This document shows positions 1-6,001 of a DNA stretch of 6,633 bases, in pieces (position 1 is the first letter of the stretch; the number at the start of each line of letters is the position of its first letter). The notes beneath the pieces were generated by a model, which saw nothing but the letters and a program-made list of their open reading frames with translations, made no database searches and had not been told where the DNA came from. Position numbers and translations under genes: made by a program. The stretch spans positions 1-6,633 of the forward strand of contig CAIYHK010000177.1 of the NCBI GenBank assembly GCA_903925985.1, in the 5' to 3' direction. The stretch is from an uncultured Actinomycetes bacterium. Lineage in GTDB: Bacteria > Actinomycetota > Acidimicrobiia > Acidimicrobiales > Ilumatobacteraceae.

Positions 1-1046
1 CAGTAGTGGATACCTGAACCAAAGGTCATGTGTGAGGTTGATGTTGGCTCGCGGGTGATATCGAATTTCTCGGGTTCTTCGAAAATCGAACCATCACGAT
101 TTGAAGCCGCCAACGCCGGAAACATGAGTGTGCCGGCAGGAAACACCACACCCTTGTACTCGATGTCTTCGGATGCGAACCGGCCCGTGCCACGCACGGC
201 ACCCGCGTATCGCATGACTTCTTCCACGGCACGTGACGCCAGCGAAGGATCTCTGGCAAGGAGGTCCCATTGCTTTGGGTGTTCAGCAAAGAGTGAGAGT
301 GCCATGCCAAGCTGATTGCGGGTTGTGTCAGTCCCGCCAACGATCACCGCATTAACCATCATCACGAGTTCGTCCGTATCGAGTTTGTCGCCAGACTCTT
401 CTGCCGCAATCAAGTTGGTAAGTAGATCATCTGCAGGCTTGTTGCGGCGAGCTTCGATCAAGCCAATTGAATAGGCCTCGAGTTCGGTCTGGGCGGCGAT
501 GATTTTTGGCATGTCTTCGGCGAGGTTGAAGTTGAAGATTCGAAGAATGTCAGTGGCCCAGACACTGAATTTCTGCCAGTCCTTTTTAGGTGCGCCGAGC
601 AATTCGCAAATAATTGGAATCGGATATGGCTCACACAGGTCGGCAACTGCGTCGGCCTCGCCACGTTCACAGAAATTGTTGATCAGTGAATTAACGACAT
701 CTCTCATCACGGGTCGGAAACGATCTGCAGTGCGCGGAGTGAATGCTGGCGCAACCAAACGGCGTAACCGCAGGTGGACATCGCCTTCGGCATTCAGGAT
801 TGAGGTTCGCGTACCAGGAGCACCTTCGGGCATTTCAACGCCCGCAATCTTGGTGATTAGCCCCACGGCACTTTGCCAACGCTTGTCTCGAAGTACCGCC
901 TGGGCGTCCTCGTAGCGCAGGACGCTGTAGCCAAACATGCCCTGTGCCAGCCAGTGTTCTTTTGCTGTGTCTAGTTCCGCCTGGAGTCGCTCTTCCCTTG
1001 AGGCCTCCTCGACGATCGGAAGTTTGGGAATATCCATTTCCGTCAC
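1..1046 (-). CDS. Cytochrome P450, C-terminus cut by window edge
   Basis: Soluble bacterial class I-type cytochrome P450, a heme monooxygenase that needs a ferredoxin and reductase (neither is in the window). Translated on the minus strand, 348 full codons are visible. Landmarks are the C-helix HLRLRRLVAPAF (residues 91-102), the I-helix oxygen-activation motif GGTDTT (237-242), the K-helix ExxR (E276 to R279), an ANRD...F..P..FD segment, and the heme loop FGSGIHY (342-348). The codon for the cysteine ligand begins with TG at positions 2-1. The usual length is about 400 residues, so roughly 50 are missing. There is no signal peptide or membrane anchor. I prefer the GTG start at 1046, because GGGGAA lies 5 bases upstream; ATG at 1052 or 1037 is also possible. 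The gene diverges from the aldehyde dehydrogenase gene. The P450 family and substrate cannot be assigned from the sequence. Confidence 0.95.
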   Translation of the reverse strand, partial: MTEMDIPKLPIVEEASREERLQAELDTAKEHWLAQGMFGYSVLRYEDAQAVLRDKRWQSAVGLITKIAGVEMPEGAPGTRTSILNAEGDVHLRLRRLVAPAFTPRTADRFRPVMRDVVNSLINNFCERGEADAVADLCEPYPIPIICELLGAPKKDWQKFSVWATDILRIFNFNLAEDMPKIIAAQTELEAYSIGLIEARRNKPADDLLTNLIAAEESGDKLDTDELVMMVNAVIVGGTDTTRNQLGMALSLFAEHPKQWDLLARDPSLASRAVEEVMRYAGAVRGTGRFASEDIEYKGVVFPAGTLMFPALAASNRDGSIFEEPEKFDITREPTSTSHMTFGSGIHY

Positions 1047-1051
1047 GAGCA

Positions 1052-1057
1052 TTCCCC
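1052..1057 (-). promoter_or_regulatory. Ribosome binding site of the P450 gene
   Basis: On the minus strand GGGGAA sits 5 bases before GTG 1046, a good spacing for that start. It directly abuts or overlaps the alternative ATG at 1052 and is too far from ATG 1037 to be ideal. This supports GTG 1046, unless the transcript is leaderless from ATG 1052. Confidence 0.5.
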
Positions 1058-1058
1058 A

Positions 1059-1086
1059 ATGCTAGAAGCCGATACTCTCGGGTCAT
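1059..1086 (-). promoter_or_regulatory. Possible promoter of the P450 gene
   Basis: Reading the minus strand, ATGACC (1086-1081, 4 of 6 to the -35 consensus) is followed after 16 bases by TAGCAT (1064-1059, 4 of 6 to the -10 consensus). Transcription would begin near 1052, very close to or at the candidate start codons. The -35 box would lie over the start codon of the divergent dehydrogenase gene. This is a motif match by eye only. Confidence 0.3.
1071..1076 (+). promoter_or_regulatory. Possible -10 element of the patD-potABCD cluster
   Basis: GATACT lies 8 bases before ATG 1085. No Shine-Dalgarno sequence is visible in between, as would fit a leaderless or nearly leaderless transcript, a common arrangement in actinobacteria. 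No convincing -35 box is seen at the expected distance, where the sequence is already inside the P450 coding region. Confidence 0.28.
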
Positions 1087-2512
1087 GCGTCAGATTGAGA
1101 ACTTCATCAACAACGAGAGAGTTGCCCCAAAGAGTGGCAAATGGTCAGCATTGGTCAATCCGGTAAATGGAGAGCAATTCGCCGAGGCGGCGCTGTCCGA
1201 TGGTCGCGATATCGATGCAGCGATGTCTGCGGCAGAATCTGCATTCGCCGAATGGCGCAACTCCACGCCATCAGAGCGTTCGCTTGCACTGATTCGAATC
1301 GCAGATGCAGTAGAGAAGCGTGCTGAGGAGTTAATCGCCGCTGAAGTCGAAAACACGGGTAAGCCAATTGGCCTCACTCGCTCAGAGGAGATCCCGCCAA
1401 TGGTGGATCAGATTCGCTTCTTTGCGGGTGCTGCTCGGATGCTTGAAGGCAAAAGTGCTGGCGAGTACATGCGTGGAATGACCTCAATTATCCGGCGTGA
1501 ACCCATCGGCGTGTGTGCACAGGTTGCGCCATGGAATTACCCAATGATGATGGCTGTTTGGAAATTTGCGCCAGCAATCGCTGCGGGCAACACAGTGGTT
1601 CTTAAGCCAAGTGACACCACGCCAGCCACATCACTGCTACTTGCAGAGATTGCTTCGGAATTTCTGCCGCCTGGAGTTCTGAATGTGATCTGTGGTGATC
1701 GGGAAACCGGCCGCGGAATGGTTTTGCATGACACACCCGCAATGGTGTCGGTGACTGGTTCGGTAAGAGCCGGTATGGAAGTCGCTGAAGGTGCGGCGAA
1801 GTCGTTGAAGCGAGTTCATCTTGAATTGGGAGGCAAGGCACCAGTCGTGGTGTTCGAAGATGCGGACATTGAAGCGGCAGCGAATGGGATTGCAACCGCG
1901 GGGTTGTTTAACGCTGGGCAGGACTGCACTGCAGCCACCCGAGTAATCGTTAGCCGTCACATCCACGATGACTTTGTAGCTGCTCTCACTGCGGCGGTAG
2001 CAGCGACCAAGACTGGAATGCCCGACGACGAAGATGTCCTCTTTGGTCCGTTGAATAATTCAAATCAGTTGGCTCGCGTTGCGGGCTTCATCGACCGTGT
2101 GCCAAGCCACGCCCGAGTGGCCACTGGCGGGGAGCGAGTGGGCAAAGCCGGGTTCTTCTTCGCGCCAACCGTGGTCTCTGGGTTACGGCAAGGTGACGAA
2201 CTGGTGCAAAGTGAGGTCTTTGGCCCGGTCATCACTGTGCAGCAATTCGCCGATGAGGCAGAGGCCCTAGCGCATGCCAATGGGGTGGAATATGGGCTCG
2301 CATCTTCGGTCTGGACGCGTGATTTTGGGCGCGCCATGCGGATGTCACGCAGCTTGGATTTTGGATGTGTGTGGATCAACACCCACATTCCACTCGTTGC
2401 TGAGATGCCCCACGGTGGTTACAAGAAATCGGGATATGGCAAAGATCTCAGTGCCTACGCCTTGGATGACTACACCCGTATCAAACACGTGATGGCGAAC
2501 ATCGAGTCCTGA
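1085..2512 (+). CDS. patD: Gamma-aminobutyraldehyde dehydrogenase (PatD-like)
   Basis: A 475-residue cytoplasmic aldehyde dehydrogenase, full length for the family (E. coli PatD has 474). It should oxidise 4-aminobutanal to 4-aminobutanoate (GABA) with NAD, the second step of putrescine degradation. Visible landmarks are the PWN motif with catalytic N151, cofactor-binding K174 (LKPS), the VTGS turn (G225), the general base E247 in HLELGGKAP, the nucleophile C281 in NAGQDCTA, and E377 in EVFGP. The segments RFFAGAARMLEG, AGEYMRGMTSIIRREPIG and the C-terminal MPHGGYKKSGYGKD resemble PatD closely as recalled. Betaine aldehyde dehydrogenase is the main alternative; the adjacent polyamine-type transporter favours PatD. 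The open frame reaches back to 944, but that stretch is antisense to the P450 gene and has no family similarity, so ATG 1085 (MRQIENFINN) is chosen. No ribosome binding site precedes it. Confidence 0.85.
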   Translation: MRQIENFINNERVAPKSGKWSALVNPVNGEQFAEAALSDGRDIDAAMSAAESAFAEWRNSTPSERSLALIRIADAVEKRAEELIAAEVENTGKPIGLTRSEEIPPMVDQIRFFAGAARMLEGKSAGEYMRGMTSIIRREPIGVCAQVAPWNYPMMMAVWKFAPAIAAGNTVVLKPSDTTPATSLLLAEIASEFLPPGVLNVICGDRETGRGMVLHDTPAMVSVTGSVRAGMEVAEGAAKSLKRVHLELGGKAPVVVFEDADIEAAANGIATAGLFNAGQDCTAATRVIVSRHIHDDFVAALTAAVAATKTGMPDDEDVLFGPLNNSNQLARVAGFIDRVPSHARVATGGERVGKAGFFFAPTVVSGLRQGDELVQSEVFGPVITVQQFADEAEALAHANGVEYGLASSVWTRDFGRAMRMSRSLDFGCVWINTHIPLVAEMPHGGYKKSGYGKDLSAYALDDYTRIKHVMANIES

Positions 2513-2533
2513 CCACAGGAGCCCAGCGCGAAA

Positions 2534-2563
2534 CTAACTTGCCTCAATAAGGACAAGTGTTAG
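2534..2563 (+). other. Imperfect hairpin between patD and potA
   Basis: CTAACTTGCCT (2534-2544), loop CAATA, then AGG, a bulged A, CAAG, a bulged TG and TTAG (2550-2563) form 11 pairs with two right-arm bulges. It occupies the 61-base gap between patD and the ATPase gene. The 3' arm overlaps the start of AGGG (2562-2565), the likely ribosome binding site for GTG 2574. Only a weak T-rich stretch (TCATTTTC) follows, so it is a poor intrinsic terminator. It may act as an attenuating or mRNA-protecting structure, or be chance. Confidence 0.35.
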
Positions 2564-2586
2564 GGTCATTTTCGTGCAGGGAGGTG
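2562..2586 (+). promoter_or_regulatory. Two candidate ribosome binding sites at the potA start
   Basis: AGGG (2562-2565) lies 8 bases before GTG 2574, the only standard in-frame start codon after the upstream stop at 2535-2537 and before the conserved domain. A much stronger GGAGGTG (2580-2586) lies inside the resulting frame and is followed after 5 bases by GTA (2592-2594), which is not a standard start codon. The GTG start is kept because it is canonical. Confidence 0.45.
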
Positions 2587-3716
2587 CGGGGGTACCCGTA
2601 ATCACACTCGAGAATATTCGTAAGCAGTACGGCACTTTCGTTGCCGTCGATGGTGCGAATCTATCGATCGGGCAAGGCGAATTTTTTGCGATGCTCGGAC
2701 CCTCTGGTTGTGGCAAGACCACAACGCTGAAGATGATCGCCGGGTTTGAACAACCGACCGAAGGACGCATTCTGCTTGAGGGTGTCGATGTATCGACTGT
2801 TCCTCCTTACAAGCGAAACGTCAACACCGTTTTTCAGCAATATGCGCTGTTTCCTCACATGACCGTGTTTGACAACGTGGCGTTCGGGCCACGGAGCAAA
2901 AAACTTGATTCATCAACAATCAAATCTCGAGTGATGGAAATGCTCGAGGTTGTTCGGCTCGCCGATTTCGCACAGCGTCGGCCCGCTCAATTGTCGGGTG
3001 GACAGCAACAGCGTGTAGCGCTCGCACGAGCACTTGTTAACTACCCAAGTGCATTGCTGCTGGATGAGCCACTTGCGGCACTCGACTTGAAGCTCCGCGA
3101 AGCGATGCAACTTGAACTGAAGCGCATCCAGCGTGAAGTAGGAATCACTTTCGTGTTCGTGACTCATGATCAAGGTGAGGCATTGACCATGAGCGACCGC
3201 ATTGCGGTGATGAATGAGGGCCACATTGAGATGGTCGGGACACCCGAAGACATTTATGATCGCCCCTCGTCGGTCTTTGTCGCCAGCTTCATCGGCTCAG
3301 CCAATTTGTTGCCAGGCGTAGTCGAATCAGTTTCTGGTTCATCGGTGACAGTGCGTCTTAGCTGTGGTGCGGTGGTTGATTCAAGCGGCTCAGATTTTGC
3401 TACTGGAGAATCTGTCACTGTGATGATCCGCCCCGAACGAATTACTCCTGGTGGAGAGGCAATCGCTGGAAGGTCCATTAGCGGTGAAATCACAGATCTC
3501 GTGTTCCAAGGTCCGTCGGTACGACTCATCGCAAGATTGGCCGATGGCACAGAGGTGGGTGCTGTGGTCGGCTCTCATACAAATCTGACCATTCCAAGGC
3601 CGGGAGACCGTGTGACCATGTCGTGGGATGCCCAAGGTTCATTCGTGCTCAAGGGTCACCCCGAGATGGCGGGCTCCACAACTTCTAATCTTGATCATGT
3701 TGAAGCAAATCTCTAA
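2574..3716 (+). CDS. potA: Polyamine-type ABC transporter ATPase (PotA-like)
   Basis: A 380-residue cytoplasmic ATPase that powers the importer formed with the two permeases downstream. Motifs in order: Walker [10 protein letters not shown] (42-50, K48), Q-loop [11 protein letters not shown] (Q88), signature LSGGQQQR (140-147), Walker B LLLDEP with catalytic E165, D-loop ALD (169-171), and switch histidine H198 in VTHDQ. From about residue 243 there is a TOBE-type regulatory domain, including IRPERI (285-290). This architecture is that of the PotA/YdcT/MalK class; length and the segment AGFEQPTEG fit the spermidine/putrescine group. The start is GTG 2574; the first six residues lie upstream of the conserved region, which begins near [14 protein letters not shown]. 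The next gene starts 24 bases after the stop. Substrate assignment rests on the neighbours, as the ATPase alone does not show it. Confidence 0.9.
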   Translation: MQGGAGVPVITLENIRKQYGTFVAVDGANLSIGQGEFFAMLGPSGCGKTTTLKMIAGFEQPTEGRILLEGVDVSTVPPYKRNVNTVFQQYALFPHMTVFDNVAFGPRSKKLDSSTIKSRVMEMLEVVRLADFAQRRPAQLSGGQQQRVALARALVNYPSALLLDEPLAALDLKLREAMQLELKRIQREVGITFVFVTHDQGEALTMSDRIAVMNEGHIEMVGTPEDIYDRPSSVFVASFIGSANLLPGVVESVSGSSVTVRLSCGAVVDSSGSDFATGESVTVMIRPERITPGGEAIAGRSISGEITDLVFQGPSVRLIARLADGTEVGAVVGSHTNLTIPRPGDRVTMSWDAQGSFVLKGHPEMAGSTTSNLDHVEANL

Positions 3717-3730
3717 CCAAACCAAAATAA

Positions 3731-3734
3731 GGAG
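3731..3734 (+). promoter_or_regulatory. Ribosome binding site of the binding-protein gene
   Basis: GGAG lies 6 bases before ATG 3741. It is the best-placed ribosome binding site in the cluster, which suits the usual need for excess binding protein over the membrane parts of an ABC importer. Confidence 0.7.
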
Positions 3735-3740
3735 CAACTG

Positions 3741-4907
3741 ATGTCCAATCATGCACAACGTCGTAACTATTCGCGACGCGAGTTCTTCATTCGTTCCGGT
3801 TTGGCCGGCGCGGGTGCGTTGTCGCTTCCCGCGTTGATCGCAGCCTGTGGTGGCGGTAGCGATGGCGGTAGTGGCGGAGGCGGTGGAGGAGGCGGCGCAA
3901 AGACCCTCTATTTCGAAAACTGGCCGGCCTATATCGATGGGGCCACCGAAGCAGATTTTGAAGCTGCAACTGGTATTGCGATGACCTACAAAGAGGGATA
4001 CAACGACAACAACGAGTACTTCGCCAAAGTCCAGACTCGGTTGTCGTCTGACAAGGCGATCGAAGCGGACATGCTGGCTCCAACTTTCTGGATGGCCTCG
4101 CGCTACATAAATCTCGGTTGGGCACAGAAGCTTGACAAGGCCAAGATTCCAAATGCGAAGAACCTGCGCTCGGACTTGCGCGACCCAGGCTTTGACCCCG
4201 GCAACCTTTATTCAATGCCTTGGCAGACCGGAACCGCTGGGGTCGCTTACAACATTGATGCAACGGGGCGTGAGCTCACTTCGGTAGCCGATCTTTTTGA
4301 CCCTGCATTCAAGGGCAAGATCGGCATGCTCACTGAGATGCGTGACACCATTGGCCTGATTCTTTTGAGCGAAGGTGTTGATCCGTCGAGCATCTCAACC
4401 TTCGATGAGGCAGCCGTTGCATTTGAGAAGTTGGAGAAGGCAAAAGCTGATGGTCAGATTCGTCAGTTCACAGGTAACGACTACATGGATGATCTTGACA
4501 CCGGAAACTTTGCCGCATGTGTGGCATGGTCCGGCGACGTTGTTCAGTTGTCGCGAGACAACCCGAGTGTTCGCTACATCATCCCCGAAGAGGGCGCTAC
4601 ATCTTGGTACGACACGATGATCTGGATGAAGGGCTCGAAGCAGTCTGATTCAGTTGCAGAGTGGATCAATTACGTATATGACCCCGCAAATGCGGCAAAG
4701 ATCGCCGCTGAAGTGGGATACATATCGCCAGTTGAAGGCGTTCGCGACGAACTCGTGAAAATGGGTGGCGACGCGGCGATGATGGCCGAAAGCACGATCT
4801 TGTTCCCGACCGAAGACGAAAAGAAGCGTTTGCGTACTTTTGCATCGTTGTCAGAGGAAGAAGAAGCAAAGTTTGACGAGGCCTTCGCCAAAATCACTGG
4901 TGCTTAG
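3741..4907 (+). CDS. potD: Tat-exported polyamine-binding lipoprotein (PotD/PotF-like)
   Basis: A 388-residue solute-binding protein that captures the substrate outside the membrane and delivers it to the permeases. The N-terminus has a twin-arginine motif SRREFF (11-16), a hydrophobic stretch (about 19-34) and a lipobox LIAAC with C36 as the lipidated residue, so it should be exported folded and anchored as a lipoprotein. A glycine-rich linker (37-52) follows. The mature part resembles PotD/PotF: ENWPAYI (59-65), MPWQTGTAGVAYN (159-171), VAWSGDVVQ (261-269) and EGATSWYD (284-291). By recalled alignment with PotF, W61, Y64, W263, D266 and D291 match polyamine contacts, while PotF Asp39 is replaced by A63. 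The class is clear; the exact ligand (putrescine, spermidine or another amine) is not. The symbol marks the role rather than proven orthology. Confidence 0.85.
   Translation: MSNHAQRRNYSRREFFIRSGLAGAGALSLPALIAACGGGSDGGSGGGGGGGGAKTLYFENWPAYIDGATEADFEAATGIAMTYKEGYNDNNEYFAKVQTRLSSDKAIEADMLAPTFWMASRYINLGWAQKLDKAKIPNAKNLRSDLRDPGFDPGNLYSMPWQTGTAGVAYNIDATGRELTSVADLFDPAFKGKIGMLTEMRDTIGLILLSEGVDPSSISTFDEAAVAFEKLEKAKADGQIRQFTGNDYMDDLDTGNFAACVAWSGDVVQLSRDNPSVRYIIPEEGATSWYDTMIWMKGSKQSDSVAEWINYVYDPANAAKIAAEVGYISPVEGVRDELVKMGGDAAMMAESTILFPTEDEKKRLRTFASLSEEEEAKFDEAFAKITGA
3849..3896 (+). repeat. Glycine-codon low-complexity tract
   Basis: Sixteen codons, nearly all GGN, encode residues 37-52 (Gly with two Ser and one Asp) directly after the lipobox cysteine. 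The strand is G-rich with many closely spaced GG runs. At protein level it is a flexible tether between the lipid anchor and the binding domain. At DNA level such a tract could vary in length between strains. Confidence 0.8.
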
Positions 4908-4921
4908 GGCTCGATAATCAA

Positions 4922-6001
4922 ATGAACCTGGTGGTTGACCGACGCACGCGGCTGGCAAAGTTTTTTGACCGTGCCGACTTCGTTGGTCTTGGCACCATGT
5001 TGCTTTTGGCCCTCGGCATTGTGGCTGTGGGTGCTGGTTGGGTTAACGGTGATGCTGCGCGCTTAGTGGTCATCGCTCTTGGGGCGGTCTTGGTCGGCAT
5101 CATCGCAATGGCTGTGATGGGAAATGGGGAAGTGCGACGCAAGCTTGCGCCGTATGGTCTCTTGAAACCTGGCATTTTGTGGTTGGCACTGTTTTTCTTG
5201 GCTCCGGTTTGGTCATTGTTCGTGATGTCTTTGTCAGCCAAGGAAAGCCGGTTTGACTTTTGGCCCGACTTTTCCTGGCATTGGGATAACTACCGAACCG
5301 CTCTAACCGAATTCCGGCCACAATTCGTTCGCAGTTTCAGCTACGCCGGAATCGCCACACTGCTGACGTTGATCATCGGATTCCCGCTTGCGTATGTGAT
5401 TGCGTTTCGCGGCGGCCGCTACAAAACCATCCTGCTCGGTTTGGTGGTGGTGCCGTTTTTCACCTCGTATCTGATTCGTACGCTCGCTTGGCAAAACCTG
5501 CTCGCAGATTCTGGGCCAATCGTTTCGATCATCGATGATCTGCGCCTCACTGGGCTGTTCGAGTCATTGAACATCATGGAAAACGGAAAGTTGATGAACA
5601 CCCCCGCGGCAGTGATTGGTGGGTTGACCTATAACTTCCTTCCATTCATGGTGCTGCCTATTTACGTGAGCATGGAAAAAATCGATGTTCGACTCCTCGA
5701 TGCCGCTCATGACCTTTACTCGACTGGTCGGCGGGCTTTTCGCAAGGTGGTGTTGCCATTGACCTTCCCAGGAATCTTTGCGGGCACACTCTTGACCTTC
5801 ATCCCCGCCGCTGGCGACTTCATTAACGCCGCCTTGCTTGGTTCTCCGAACACAACGATGATCGGTAACTCAATCCAAGATCAGTTCATTCGGCAGAACA
5901 ACTGGCCAGTGGCTGGCGCAATGTCGCTCGTACTGATGGCGATTATCACCGTTGCAGTAATGATTTACACCAAGTTCCTCGGCACTGAGGATCTCGTATG
6001 A
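4922..6001 (+). CDS. potB: ABC transporter permease (PotB-like) with extra N-terminal helices
   Basis: A 359-residue inner-membrane permease, one half of the channel. The core from about residue 78 matches PotB: LLKPGILWLALFFLAPV, later helices near 138-161, 169-190, 230-250, 280-300 and 330-350, and the EAA-type coupling loop DAAHDLYSTGRRAF with LP (about 260-280) that docks on the ATPase. Before this core lie about 75 residues with two further hydrophobic segments (about 20-40 and 46-66), giving roughly eight helices against the usual six; E. coli PotB and YdcU are about 285 and 313 residues. The gene starts 14 bases after the binding-protein stop. The nearest ribosome binding site is AGGG (4906-4909), 12 bases before ATG and overlapping the previous stop codon, so initiation may be weak or coupled to upstream translation. 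It overlaps the next gene by 4 bases. Confidence 0.9.
   Translation: MNLVVDRRTRLAKFFDRADFVGLGTMLLLALGIVAVGAGWVNGDAARLVVIALGAVLVGIIAMAVMGNGEVRRKLAPYGLLKPGILWLALFFLAPVWSLFVMSLSAKESRFDFWPDFSWHWDNYRTALTEFRPQFVRSFSYAGIATLLTLIIGFPLAYVIAFRGGRYKTILLGLVVVPFFTSYLIRTLAWQNLLADSGPIVSIIDDLRLTGLFESLNIMENGKLMNTPAAVIGGLTYNFLPFMVLPIYVSMEKIDVRLLDAAHDLYSTGRRAFRKVVLPLTFPGIFAGTLLTFIPAAGDFINAALLGSPNTTMIGNSIQDQFIRQNNWPVAGAMSLVLMAIITVAVMIYTKFLGTEDLV
5987..6001 (+). promoter_or_regulatory. Ribosome binding site and ATGA start/stop overlap for potC
   Basis: GAGG (5987-5990) lies 7 bases before ATG 5998. The ATG shares bases with the potB stop TGA (5999-6001), the classic ATGA arrangement for translational coupling, as expected for two permease subunits needed in equal amounts. 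Confidence 0.75.

Noticed and set aside
499..915. Open frame of 138 codons on the plus strand
   Set aside because: It is antisense to the P450, whose motifs are in the correct order across this stretch. The translation is rich in Ser and Arg with no recognisable domain.
944..1084. Upstream extension of the patD reading frame starting at ATG 944
   Set aside because: It overlaps the P450 gene antisense and the added residues do not resemble any aldehyde dehydrogenase N-terminus; family similarity begins right after ATG 1085.
2065..2388. Open frame of 107 codons on the minus strand within patD
   Set aside because: It is a shadow of the well-supported dehydrogenase frame, with low-complexity composition and no domain.
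2534..2573. Intrinsic terminator after patD
   Set aside because: The stem is interrupted by bulges and AT-rich at its base, and no real run of T follows. The following gene is only 61 bases away on the same strand, so a full stop is unlikely; it is recorded as a hairpin only.
3787..4263. Open frame of 158 codons on the minus strand
   Set aside because: It is antisense to the binding-protein gene; the Arg-, Ser- and Cys-rich product is typical of a shadow frame and no ribosome binding site or motif supports it.
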